Below are positions 15,183 through 23,942 of a DNA stretch of 64,000 bases, piece by piece. Source of the stretch: Hyphomicrobium_A sp963812795 (GTDB lineage: Bacteria > Pseudomonadota > Alphaproteobacteria > Rhizobiales > Hyphomicrobiaceae). A program made the position numbers and the translations under genes. The notes under the pieces were generated by a model. The model was given only the letters and a program-made list of their open reading frames with translations, ran no database searches and was not told the DNA's origin. Each line of letters begins with the position of its first letter. Within the stretch, counting starts at the first letter, position 1. The DNA lies in contig CAWEWG010000008.1 of the NCBI GenBank assembly GCA_963812795.1, positions 1 through 64,000 of the forward strand, read 5' to 3'.

Positions 15183-18100
15183 ATGTCGAACCAAGCCTAC
15201 AACGAACTCTATGGCGCCCGCGCCGAAGCCGGCACCACGGCTTCGAACGAGCCCTCCCAGGTGAACATGCTGGACCAGATGCGCGGCCGGTTGGCTTCGC
15301 TGGGCGAGGAGGCGCGGACCATCCGATCGCAGGTGCCGCACGAGTTCGAGCCTGACCTCGAGCGCATTCAGGCGCAGATGCAGCGCCTTGGCGAGCGGCT
15401 GTCCGACCTCGGCCGCGGGGCCATCGTCCCCTACAACGCGGTGCAGCGCGCCTCCGAGACGCGCGTCAAGACCATTCGCTACGTGACCGAGGAAGACGTT
15501 CGCGTGGCCCGCGTGTCGGGCGACGAGATTATCCTTCTGGGTACGCCCGGCAATGCCAAGCGCGCCGACGAAGCCGTCAATCCCTGGGACGACGCTGCCG
15601 CCAAGGCGCTCGTCGAGCTCTACGAATCCGAGGTGTACGGCACGCACCGCCGCGAGCCGCGCGTTGACGCCGCGGCGCGCCTGCGCATGCCCGCCGCCGC
15701 GCGGCCGCAGCAGCCAGCCCCGACTGCATCTCCGCAGCAGGCGCTCTATGTGTGCGCTCCCACCGGCGCCCCAACTGGCGCCATGACCGATACCGCGCAG
15801 TCGGCGCCGCGCGGCTGCTCCATGGACACCAACTATCTCGACCAGCGCTTTGCCGAAATCGCCGTGCGCATCGAGCAGTCGCTCGCCCGCATGCGCCCGG
15901 AGGCGGCGCTGCATTCGCTCGGTAACCGCTTTGACGCGCTGGAAACGCAGCTCAACTCGGTGCTCGGCCACGTCGCGACGCGCGCCGATCTCGACGAGCT
16001 GCGCGCCGCCGAGGCCCAGATCGAGGAGATCAGCAACCAGCTCGGTCAGCTCCGCCGCCAGTTGGCGCGCCTCGACGTGATCGATGCCCATCTCGGTACG
16101 CTGACCTCGCAGCTCTCCGACGAGCGCCTGTCGCGCCTGGTCGCCGCCGACAACGGACGCCTCGACGCCATCGACGCGCAGTTGCGCATGATCGCCGTGC
16201 AGCTTTCCGACGAGCGTCTCTCGGGTCTCGTCAGCCGCTCCTCGGCGCGCGACGACTACGAGGAGCTCGCCAACGCCGCTGCGCAACGCGCCGCCGCCAC
16301 GTTTGCCGACGCCGGCCCCAACGGGGCCCAGTCGCGCGACATCGGCGAAGTGCGCGGCATGCTGGAAAGCCTGATCAACGAGCGCCGCCACAACGACGAG
16401 AACAACGCCAGCATGCTGGAGACGATGCAGCAGGCGATTATTCGCGTGCTGGATCGGATCGATGCGCTCGAGCTCACCCAGCAGCCGGCCATGCCCGAGC
16501 CTGTCTCCGCTCCGGCGCGCTACGAGATGCCGGCCATGGGCGCTCGGTATCACCCGGCGCCGGCCATGGCCGCTCGCGCTCCGGCGATGCACGACGACCT
16601 GGTGCCGCCGACGGCGCGCGTCTATGCCGAAATGCCGCCGGTCGAAGATCACTCCGACTTCCTGCCGATGGAGCAGGAGGGTTCCGCCGAGGACGGCGAC
16701 TATCAGGCATTCCGGCAGGACGCCGAGCTGGAGCATGCCCCGCCGCGCATTCCCGCCTACACCACGGCGAGCTTCGATCTCGATGCCGCCTTCTCGCGCT
16801 CGCGCGACGCCGAGGCGCAGGCCTTCGACGAGCCGCAGCCGCAGAAGCGATCGATGGAAACGCTGCGCCATGACTTCATAGCTGACGCGCACCGCGCCAA
16901 GCTGAAAGCGGCGGCCAAGCCCGACATGCCGGGCTTTGATCCCGACCTGCGCGCCGGCGAGCTGTCGGTAAACCCCAAGGACATGCCGGCCAAGGGCCGC
17001 GCCCGTCGCTCGATCTTCTCCTTTCGCTCGCAGCGCGTAGCGATGGGCTTGCTCGTGCTGCTTGCGGCGATCCCGGCTGCCATCTTCTTCATGCCGCGCA
17101 CCTCGACGGCGCCGACCGACGTCACGCCGGCCGCCATCGAGGCGCCGATGCCTATACAGCAGGATACGGCTCCGGCGCTGGCCCCGCCGGCCAACGTTCC
17201 GGTCCCCGACATGGAGGGCGCCCCCGAAGTGGCCCCGCCGGCCATGTCGCCGCCGCCCAAGCAGACGAAGCAGATCGTGCCGCCGCTGGAGAAGGGCGAG
17301 TACGAGGACGTGAATGCGACCGGTGCCGACATCGACACCGCCTCGCTGCCCGGCATCGAGATGCAGGCCAACGACCCATCGGGTCAGCAGATTTTGCAGG
17401 TGAATGAGCAGCAACGCATGGCCTACCTGTCCGGCCAGCTCGGCGCCGCCGCGGCTCGCGTCACTCCTGCCGCACTCATGCAGGAGCAAGTCCTGCGCAA
17501 CAACGGCGGCTCCGCCAACGTCGCTGCCGACGAAGTCGCTCCGGCCAACGACGGCAGCAAGCTGCCGCCCGCCACAGTCGGGCCTTTCTCGCTGCGCCTC
17601 GCCGCCGCCAAGGGCGATGCTTCGGCACAGTTCGAGGTCGCCTCGCGCCTCGCTGAAGGCAAGGGCCTCGATCAGGATCTGAAGGAGGCCGCCGAGTGGT
17701 ACCACCGCTCCGCCGCCAGCGGCTTTGCCATGGCGCAGTTCCGCCTCGGCACGCTCTATGAGCGCGGCCTTGGCGTCAGGCGCGATGCCGCGCGGGCGCA
17801 GAGCTGGTACGAGCGCGCCGCCGCGCAGGGCAACGTGAAGGCGATGCACAACCTGGCGGTTCTCGCTGCCTCGCGCAGCCCCAAGGGCGACTATGAGAGC
17901 GCCGCCCGCTGGTTCGCGACCGCCGCCGAGCATGGTCTTGCCGACAGCCAATACAATCTCGCCGCCCTCTACGAGAACGGCATGGGCGTCAGCAAGGACA
18001 TGCAGAAGGCCTACACGTGGCTGCTGCTTGCCGCCAAGCAGGGCGACAAGGACGCCGCCGCGCGGCTCGACGTCCTGAAGCCGAAAATGAAGGCCGGCGA

Positions 18101-18215
18101 GCTTGCCGCCGCCGATACCGGCGCCGCTAACTGGCGCGCCAAGCCGATGAAGAGCATGGCCAACGACGCGCGCTTTGCCGGCCAGGCCTGGAGAGAAGGC
18201 AGCCGCCGCGGCTGA
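15183..18215 (+). CDS. PodJ-like polar localisation protein with Sel1 repeats
   Basis: 1010 aa. The architecture is like alphaproteobacterial polarity/cell-division factors: a long cytoplasmic part with coiled-coil segments (about residues 215-440, containing repeated LTSQLSDERLSRLV / IAVQLSDERLSGLV units), a Pro/Ala-rich linker, one membrane helix at about 618-638 (AMGLLVLLAAIPAAIFFM) and a periplasmic C-terminus with about four Sel1/TPR-like repeats (about 807-965: DASAQFEVASRLAEG, AMAQFRLGTLYERG, NVKAMHNLAVLA, DSQYNLAALYENG). Unlike Caulobacter PodJ, no peptidoglycan-binding domain is seen at the end. Start at ATG 15183. A near-match to a CtrA site (TTAA-N7-TTTA at 15048-15062) lies upstream. 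Confidence 0.8.
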   Translation: MSNQAYNELYGARAEAGTTASNEPSQVNMLDQMRGRLASLGEEARTIRSQVPHEFEPDLERIQAQMQRLGERLSDLGRGAIVPYNAVQRASETRVKTIRYVTEEDVRVARVSGDEIILLGTPGNAKRADEAVNPWDDAAAKALVELYESEVYGTHRREPRVDAAARLRMPAAARPQQPAPTASPQQALYVCAPTGAPTGAMTDTAQSAPRGCSMDTNYLDQRFAEIAVRIEQSLARMRPEAALHSLGNRFDALETQLNSVLGHVATRADLDELRAAEAQIEEISNQLGQLRRQLARLDVIDAHLGTLTSQLSDERLSRLVAADNGRLDAIDAQLRMIAVQLSDERLSGLVSRSSARDDYEELANAAAQRAAATFADAGPNGAQSRDIGEVRGMLESLINERRHNDENNASMLETMQQAIIRVLDRIDALELTQQPAMPEPVSAPARYEMPAMGARYHPAPAMAARAPAMHDDLVPPTARVYAEMPPVEDHSDFLPMEQEGSAEDGDYQAFRQDAELEHAPPRIPAYTTASFDLDAAFSRSRDAEAQAFDEPQPQKRSMETLRHDFIADAHRAKLKAAAKPDMPGFDPDLRAGELSVNPKDMPAKGRARRSIFSFRSQRVAMGLLVLLAAIPAAIFFMPRTSTAPTDVTPAAIEAPMPIQQDTAPALAPPANVPVPDMEGAPEVAPPAMSPPPKQTKQIVPPLEKGEYEDVNATGADIDTASLPGIEMQANDPSGQQILQVNEQQRMAYLSGQLGAAAARVTPAALMQEQVLRNNGGSANVAADEVAPANDGSKLPPATVGPFSLRLAAAKGDASAQFEVASRLAEGKGLDQDLKEAAEWYHRSAASGFAMAQFRLGTLYERGLGVRRDAARAQSWYERAAAQGNVKAMHNLAVLAASRSPKGDYESAARWFATAAEHGLADSQYNLAALYENGMGVSKDMQKAYTWLLLAAKQGDKDAAARLDVLKPKMKAGELAAADTGAANWRAKPMKSMANDARFAGQAWREGSRRG

Positions 18216-18243
18216 TCGGCCGGCGCAGGGACGACAGCATCGG

Positions 18244-18277
18244 GTGCGCCGCGGAAACGTGGCGCACTTTTCGTTTT
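18244..18277 (+). terminator. Rho-independent terminator after the PodJ-like gene
   Basis: Stem GTGCGCCGCG / CGTGGCGCAC with a GAAA tetraloop (18244-18267, one G-T pair) followed by TTTTCGTTTT. It starts 29 bases after the stop codon. Confidence 0.85.
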
Positions 18278-18429
18278 GCGAACCCCTATTTTTACTTCCT
18301 CGCGTATCCTGGGTTATTCGCCCGCCTCTCACCTTGACACCGCAGGCGATGTCGGACATCTCGCGGCTGTCAACGGCGCGTTGCGCATACCGCCAAGGCG
18401 CACCCAGGGATTAGCTCGCTGCCAAGCTG

Positions 18430-19359
18430 ATGCACATCTACCTGCCCATCGCCGAGATGTCCGTCAACGCAGCGCTCTTTCTCGGCATGGGTTGCGCCGT
18501 GGGGTTCCTCTCCGGCCTGTTCGGCGTTGGCGGCGGCTTTCTGCTCACGCCCTTGCTGATTTTCATGGGCGTGCCTTCCGCCGTGGCAGTCGGCACCGGC
18601 TCGATGCAGATCCTCGCCTCATCGGTTTCGGGTGCCATCGCCCAGTACCGGCGCAACAACGTCGACGTGAAGATGGGCATGGTGCTGGTTGCCGGCGGCG
18701 TCGTCGGCTCGGTCATCGGCGTGTCGCTGATGAAAATCCTGCGCCAGGCCGGCCAGTTCGATCTCTTCGTGTCGCTCAGCTACGTCACCTTCCTCGGTGC
18801 CGTCGGCGCGCTGATGCTGATCGAGAGCATCAACACGCTGCGTCGCACGCGCGTCGGCCAGCCTGGGACGGTGCGCAAGACGGGCCAGCACAGCTGGGTG
18901 CACGGCCTGCCGTTCAAGATGCGCTTCCACCGCTCGAAACTGTACATCAGCGTCATCCCGCCGGCGATGATCGGCGCCTTCGTCGGCTTCATGGCGGCGA
19001 TCATGGGCGTCGGTGGCGGCTTCGTCATGGTGCCGGCGATGATCTATCTGCTGCGCGTGCCGACCAGTGTCGTCATCGGTACCTCGCTGTTTCAGATTGT
19101 CTTCGTCATGGCGGTGACGACGTTGCTGCAGGCCACTCAGAACAAGGCCGTCGACGTCGTGCTGGCGCTACTGCTCATCATCGGCGGCGTCATCGGCGCC
19201 CAATTCGGCGCGTCCGCCGGCGGCAAGCTCAAGGGCGAGCAGCTTCGCTTCATGCTCGCCGCCCTCGTGCTTCTCGTTTGCCTGCGCATCGGCTGGGATC
19301 TCATGGCCAAGCCGTCCGAGATCTATTCGATCGGTCCGGTTCTGGGAGGCGGCTTCTGA
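18430..19359 (+). CDS. TauE/SafE (TSUP) family permease
   Basis: 309 aa with eight or so membrane helices in two homologous halves. Each half begins with the family's glycine motif (GFLSGLFGVGGGFLLTPLL and GFMAAIMGVGGGFVMVPAM). The family exports sulfite, sulfoacetate or related organosulfur anions; the actual substrate is unknown here. Its stop overlaps the start of the next gene (TGATG), so the two are translationally coupled, and this TauE-TIGR02186 pairing is conserved in alphaproteobacteria. Confidence 0.9.
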   Translation: MHIYLPIAEMSVNAALFLGMGCAVGFLSGLFGVGGGFLLTPLLIFMGVPSAVAVGTGSMQILASSVSGAIAQYRRNNVDVKMGMVLVAGGVVGSVIGVSLMKILRQAGQFDLFVSLSYVTFLGAVGALMLIESINTLRRTRVGQPGTVRKTGQHSWVHGLPFKMRFHRSKLYISVIPPAMIGAFVGFMAAIMGVGGGFVMVPAMIYLLRVPTSVVIGTSLFQIVFVMAVTTLLQATQNKAVDVVLALLLIIGGVIGAQFGASAGGKLKGEQLRFMLAALVLLVCLRIGWDLMAKPSEIYSIGPVLGGGF

Positions 19360-20222
19360 TGCGGCGTCTCCTGGCACTCCTGCTCGTGGCGATGGCGCTG
19401 TTGCCGGCGGCGGCGCAGGACGCACCCGCGCCGCGCCTGGGTCCCACGCCTCCCGCGTCGCCGCTGCCGCCCGCCTCGATAGCGCCGACGGCACCGCGGG
19501 CGACGGTCGAGGCCGACATTTCGACCCGCACCTTTGAAGTGACGACAGGCTTCTCCGGGCACGAGATTATCGTCTTCGGCGCCGTCGACAACAGCCAGGC
19601 ACCGGCCGAGCAGACCGACTACTACGATGTCGTTGTCGTCGTCGAAGGGACGCCGTTCCCCATCGTGGTGCGCAAGAAGAGCGACGTCGCCGGCGTGTGG
19701 GTCAACACCTCGTCGATCACCTTCGCCTCGGTGCCGAGCTATTACGCTATCACCTCGACGAAGCCGATCGAGCAGATCGCCGGGCCCGCGGTGCTTGAGC
19801 GGCATGCCATCGGCTTCCGGCATATCGCCATGCGGCCTTCGCCCGGCTATCGCGGCGCTTTCAAGGACTACGAGCTGTCCGCCTTCCGCGCTGCCGTCAT
19901 CCGCCTGAAGAAACAGCAGAACCTTTACGTGACCGAGACGAACGGCGGGGTGACGTTCACGGGCCGCAGCCTGTTCCGCAGCACCATCGCGTTGCCCGCC
20001 AACGTGCCGGTCGGGCCGCTCGTGGCGCGCACGTACCTGTTTCGCAATGGCGAAGTGGTGAGTGCGCATATCGCGCGCGTGACGTTGCAGCGCGCCGGCA
20101 TCGAGAGGCTGGTGCACAACTTCGCGTTCGTCTATCCGATGAGCTACGGGCTGGTGGCCGTGTTGCTGGCGGCCATCTCGGGGCTGCTCGCCTCGGCCTA
20201 CTTCCGCCGCCAGCCGGGCTGA
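19359..20222 (+). CDS. TIGR02186 family membrane protein, partner of the TauE-like permease
   Basis: 287 aa. Signal peptide (RRLLALLLVAMALLPAAAQ), a Pro/Ala-rich spacer, then a periplasmic beta-rich domain (EADISTRTFEVTTGFSGHEI through VVVVEGTPFPIVVRKKS) and a single C-terminal membrane helix (YGLVAVLLAAISGLLASAY) with a short cytoplasmic RRQPG tail. The start codon overlaps the preceding stop. The function is unknown; constant linkage to TSUP permeases suggests it is an accessory subunit in anion export. Confidence 0.85.
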   Translation: MRRLLALLLVAMALLPAAAQDAPAPRLGPTPPASPLPPASIAPTAPRATVEADISTRTFEVTTGFSGHEIIVFGAVDNSQAPAEQTDYYDVVVVVEGTPFPIVVRKKSDVAGVWVNTSSITFASVPSYYAITSTKPIEQIAGPAVLERHAIGFRHIAMRPSPGYRGAFKDYELSAFRAAVIRLKKQQNLYVTETNGGVTFTGRSLFRSTIALPANVPVGPLVARTYLFRNGEVVSAHIARVTLQRAGIERLVHNFAFVYPMSYGLVAVLLAAISGLLASAYFRRQPG

Positions 20223-20225
20223 CGC

Positions 20226-20948
20226 TCAGTCCTCCTTGAGGAGGCGCGTCGCCACGGGATAAAGTCCTTCCTGGCCGAGCATCCACACGTGCATGCCGTC
20301 GTTGCCGAACAGGGGCTCGAACGTATCATCGAGGATGTTGAGGCCGCCGGTGTAGGTGCCGAAGGCCGGCATGACGAGGCGGCGGCCGTTGCCGACGAAG
20401 CATGGGCGGCGCAGCGTGTAGCCATACATCGACAGCTTGGCGGCCGGATGCAGATGCCCGGCGATCTCGTGCGTGACGCGGCCCGGCCGCGGCTCGTGCC
20501 GCAGCACTAAACCCTCGACCTCGATGTCGCCGACAACGCTGCCGCCGAGGCGTTCGCCCACCTGGGGATCGTGGTTGCCGGTTACCCAGATCCACTCGCG
20601 GTCCTCCTGCATGATGTGCAGGATCTCCAGCTCTTCGAGGCCGATGCGCCCCGACGCCTCGACGTCGTGCAGGCTGTCGCCGAGGGCGATGACCGTGCTG
20701 GCGCCGTAGCGGTCGATGGCCGAGGCGAGGCGCTGCAGCGTCTCGCGCGTATCGTAGGGCGGGACGAGCTGTCCGCGCTTGGCCAATGCGGAGCCTTTCT
20801 CGAGATGCAGATCGGCGACGATCAGCGCGTCCTCGCTAGGCCAATAGAGTGCGCCCGACATGTCGGCACGAAACAGCTTGCCGCAAACCGAGATTTCCTG
20901 GTCATGGAAGTCGTCGAAGGCGAGGCGCTCAGGCTTCAGCTGGAGCAT
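20226..20948 (-). CDS. pdeM: Ligase-associated metallophosphoesterase PdeM
   Basis: 240 aa. Calcineurin-type metallophosphoesterase: DLHLEKG, ALGDSLHD, VTGNHDP and the late AGHLHP provide the metal ligands. This family (ligase-associated DNA damage response endonuclease PdeM) is encoded with an Lhr-type helicase, an ATP-dependent ligase and a beta-CASP exonuclease in a repair cassette. Here only the helicase is adjacent: the reading frames overlap by 13 bases, so the two proteins are coupled. The cassette ligase and exonuclease are not in the window. Confidence 0.9.
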   Translation of the reverse strand: MLQLKPERLAFDDFHDQEISVCGKLFRADMSGALYWPSEDALIVADLHLEKGSALAKRGQLVPPYDTRETLQRLASAIDRYGASTVIALGDSLHDVEASGRIGLEELEILHIMQEDREWIWVTGNHDPQVGERLGGSVVGDIEVEGLVLRHEPRPGRVTHEIAGHLHPAAKLSMYGYTLRRPCFVGNGRRLVMPAFGTYTGGLNILDDTFEPLFGNDGMHVWMLGQEGLYPVATRLLKED

Positions 20949-23509
20949 TCGGTCTCCTCAACGAATGGTCGCGACTTCGATTGCACGGCGGCCTCGCGCA
21001 GCAGCTCCTCGCGGGCGAAACCAGCGACCGCCTCCCTGCCGATCTCTAGTAGGATGGGCACAGAAAGCGGCGATACCCTGTCCAACGGTTGATGCCTGAT
21101 TCTGCCGTCGATGCGACGCAGAAAATCCCCCAGGCGCGCGATGTCGAGGAGGCCTGTGGCCGCATCGGCCCACGCCGCCTCCAAAAGTATGTGATGTGGG
21201 TCGTGCCGGCGCAGCACGTCGTAGATGAGGTTGGTCGACAGCGCCACCTGGCGTCCGGTCTTTTCGCGCCCGGGATGGCGGCGCTCGACGAGGCCGGCAA
21301 TGACGGCGACCTGCCGGAATGTGCGCTTCATCAAGTTCGATTCCGCCAGCCAGGCGTCCAAGTCATCTCCCAGCATGTCCTCGTCGAACAGATCGTCGAG
21401 ATCGAGCTTGCCGGATGCAATGAGCCCCGAGAGGTCGCCGATCGTCCACAGCGCCATGCCATAGTCGTTGGCGACGAAGCCGAGCGGACTGGCGCCGATA
21501 CGATCGAGGCGGCGCGTCAACAACATGCCGAGCGTTTGGTGTGCCAGCCGGCCCTCGAACGGATAGGCGACGAGATAGTGACAGTTGCCGCGCGCGAACG
21601 TCTCGATCAGCACCTCGTCGCGCCCCGGAATGACGGAGCGCTGCTGCTGCTGTTCAAGCCAATAGGCGACCGAGGGCGGTAGTCTGCTCCACCCGCGATC
21701 GTCGGCGAGCATAGCGCGCACGCGCGCGGCCAGATGTGTCGACAGCGGGAACTTGCCGCTGTTGTAGCTGGGGATGATGGGATCGCGGGCGCTGGCGCGG
21801 GTGACGAATGCCTCGTTCTCGCTCATGCCCTCAAAGCGCAGTACCTCGCCGGCCAGAACGAACGCATCGCCGGGGCGAAGCTGCTCGATGAAGTATTCGT
21901 CGACCTCACCCATGAGCCTGCCGCCGGTCATCGCCTTGCGGGTAGCGGCGGCGCGGCGGCCGACGAGGCGCACCTTGATCAGTGGCGCGGCAACGATGGT
22001 GCCGGCGTTCATGCGGTAGGCCTGGATGAAACGCGGATGTGCAATGCGCAGCTTGCCGCCCGGCGCCGGCTTGAGCTTGGCATAGCGTTCGTATGATTTG
22101 AGCGCGTAGCCGCCGTCGGCGACGAAGCCGAGCACGCGATCGAACGTGGCGCGCTGCAGCGGCGCGTACGGTGCCGCTGAGATTACCTCGGCGTAAAGCT
22201 CGGACGCATCGAAGTCGCCGGCGCAGGCGGTGCCGAGAATGTGCTGCGCCAGCACGTCGAGCGCTCCTTGGCGCGAGAACGTCACGTCCTGCTCGCCGGC
22301 CTCGGCGGCGTCGACGGCGGCGCGGCACTCCAGCACTTCGAAGCGGTTGGACGGCACCAGCACCGCCTGCGAGGGCTCGTCGAGCCGGTGGTTGGAGCGG
22401 CCGATGCGCTGGATGAAACGGCTGGCGCCCTTCGGCGCGCCGACATGGATGACGAGATCGACGTCGCCCCAGTCGATGCCGAGGTCGAGGGTGGAGGTGG
22501 CGACGACCGCGCGTAGCGAGCCCTCGGCCATCGCCGCCTCGACCCTGCGGCGCTGCACGGCGTCGAGCGAGCCGTGATGCAGGGCTATGGGCAAGCCAAG
22601 ATCGTTGATGCGCCACAGGTCCTGGAACAGCAGCTCCGCCTGCATGCGCGTGTTGACGAAAAGCAGGCAGAGCCGATGCGCCTCGATCGCCGCGTAAATC
22701 TCGCCGATGGCATAGCGCGTGGTGTGCCCCACGGTCGGCATCGTCTCGTCGAGTTCGAGAATATCGACCTGCGGCTTGGCGCCACCGACGATATGTACGA
22801 GGTCGGCCATGTCGATGTGCGACTGCGGCGCGTCCTGCGGCACCAGATAGGCGCGCAGCTCCGACGGACGCGCCACCGTCGCCGACAGACCGACGGTCCG
22901 CATGCCGGGCGCCAGCTTGCGCAACCGCGCCAACGACAGCGATAGAAGGTCTCCGCGCTTGGTAGCCGCCAGCGCGTGAATCTCGTCGAGCACGATCGTG
23001 TCGAGATCGGCGAACAGCTCGGTGCTGTCGGGATGGCTGAGGAGCAGCGTCAACTGTTCCGGCGTCGTCATCAGGATATCGGGCGGAGCCGTCCGCTGCC
23101 GCGCCCGCCGCGCCACCGACGTATCGCCGGTGCGCGTCTCGGTGCGGATCGGCAACTGCATCTCGGCAATCGGCGCCATGAGATTGCGCGCGACGTCGAC
23201 CGCCAGCGCCTTCAATGGCGATATGTAAAGAGTGTGCAGGCCGCGGCCGCGGTTGCCGCGTGGGCGCCGGGCGAGGCCGATGAGGCTGGGCAGGAAACCG
23301 GCCAGCGTTTTGCCGGCGCCGGTCGGGGCGATGAGTAAGGTCGAGCGGCGCTGGTCCGCCGCCTCGATCAGCGCCATCTGATGCGGGCGCGGGCTCCAGC
23401 CCCGTGCGGCGAACCAGGCTGCGAACGGCTCCGGCAGCGGCGTGGGCGCGACCTGCGCCTGCAGGCGCGGTGGGCGCGTAGCGACCCAGGCTCGTGCTGT
23501 GGTTCTCAT
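20936..23509 (-). CDS. Ligase-associated DEXH-box helicase (Lhr-Core type)
   Basis: 857 aa. A 3'-5' superfamily 2 helicase with Walker A APTGAGKTLAGF, Walker B VLDEIHAL, motif III GLSATVARP, motif V STLDLGIDWGDVD and motif VI QRIGRSNHR, followed by the winged-helix and Lhr-Core domains. Length matches the family associated with PdeM rather than the 1500-residue full Lhr. Start chosen at ATG 23509; the frame also opens at a TTG 42 bases upstream. Acts on DNA-RNA or damaged DNA in an incompletely described repair route. Confidence 0.9.
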   Translation of the reverse strand: MRTTARAWVATRPPRLQAQVAPTPLPEPFAAWFAARGWSPRPHQMALIEAADQRRSTLLIAPTGAGKTLAGFLPSLIGLARRPRGNRGRGLHTLYISPLKALAVDVARNLMAPIAEMQLPIRTETRTGDTSVARRARQRTAPPDILMTTPEQLTLLLSHPDSTELFADLDTIVLDEIHALAATKRGDLLSLSLARLRKLAPGMRTVGLSATVARPSELRAYLVPQDAPQSHIDMADLVHIVGGAKPQVDILELDETMPTVGHTTRYAIGEIYAAIEAHRLCLLFVNTRMQAELLFQDLWRINDLGLPIALHHGSLDAVQRRRVEAAMAEGSLRAVVATSTLDLGIDWGDVDLVIHVGAPKGASRFIQRIGRSNHRLDEPSQAVLVPSNRFEVLECRAAVDAAEAGEQDVTFSRQGALDVLAQHILGTACAGDFDASELYAEVISAAPYAPLQRATFDRVLGFVADGGYALKSYERYAKLKPAPGGKLRIAHPRFIQAYRMNAGTIVAAPLIKVRLVGRRAAATRKAMTGGRLMGEVDEYFIEQLRPGDAFVLAGEVLRFEGMSENEAFVTRASARDPIIPSYNSGKFPLSTHLAARVRAMLADDRGWSRLPPSVAYWLEQQQQRSVIPGRDEVLIETFARGNCHYLVAYPFEGRLAHQTLGMLLTRRLDRIGASPLGFVANDYGMALWTIGDLSGLIASGKLDLDDLFDEDMLGDDLDAWLAESNLMKRTFRQVAVIAGLVERRHPGREKTGRQVALSTNLIYDVLRRHDPHHILLEAAWADAATGLLDIARLGDFLRRIDGRIRHQPLDRVSPLSVPILLEIGREAVAGFAREELLREAAVQSKSRPFVEETECSS

Positions 23510-23639
23510 CGTTCGGCTACGCAACGCTCCGTTGTCGAAACGGGTCGGCAACTATGCTAAGGGCGAATGGCCCAAGTCACACGGGCTAAGATGGGGCGGC
23601 CCCTCACCGTCTGCCACCGACCTGAAGGAGAAGTGCACG

Positions 23640-23942
23640 ATGGACCGCAACACGTTCCTTGGCGGCAGCGTCCTAGGCGTTCTGGTGCGCCTGATCGTGC
23701 TCTCGATCGTCGTCGGTGTCGTGCTCTCCGCGCTCGGCATCACGCCGGAGAACTTCTTCTACCAGGTCAACATTCTGTTGCAGCGAATTTACGACCTGGG
23801 CTTCGGCGCCATCGAGTCGGTGCTCGGCTACCTCATCCTCGGCGCCATGGTGGTGGTGCCCGTGTGGTTCATCTCGCGTCTGATCAAGGCGTCGCGGCGT
23901 TCGGATGTGCCGCCGCCGCCGCGCGGTGGCGCCTCGGTCTAA
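23640..23942 (+). CDS. Small membrane protein, DUF6460-like
   Basis: 100 aa with two membrane helices (LVRLIVLSIVVGVVLSALGI and VLGYLILGAMVVVPVWFI). The start MDRNTFLGGSVLGVLVRL and the two-helix plan match the rhizobial DUF6460 proteins. A GAAGGAG site lies close before the ATG. Function unknown. Convergent with pyrD, overlapping its end by 4 bases. Confidence 0.75.
   Translation: MDRNTFLGGSVLGVLVRLIVLSIVVGVVLSALGITPENFFYQVNILLQRIYDLGFGAIESVLGYLILGAMVVVPVWFISRLIKASRRSDVPPPPRGGASV

Noticed and set aside
15060..18359. 1099-codon open frame on the minus strand
   Set aside because: It lies antisense to the PodJ-like gene. Long antisense frames are expected in high-GC DNA, and the sense protein has recognisable domains while the antisense product has none.
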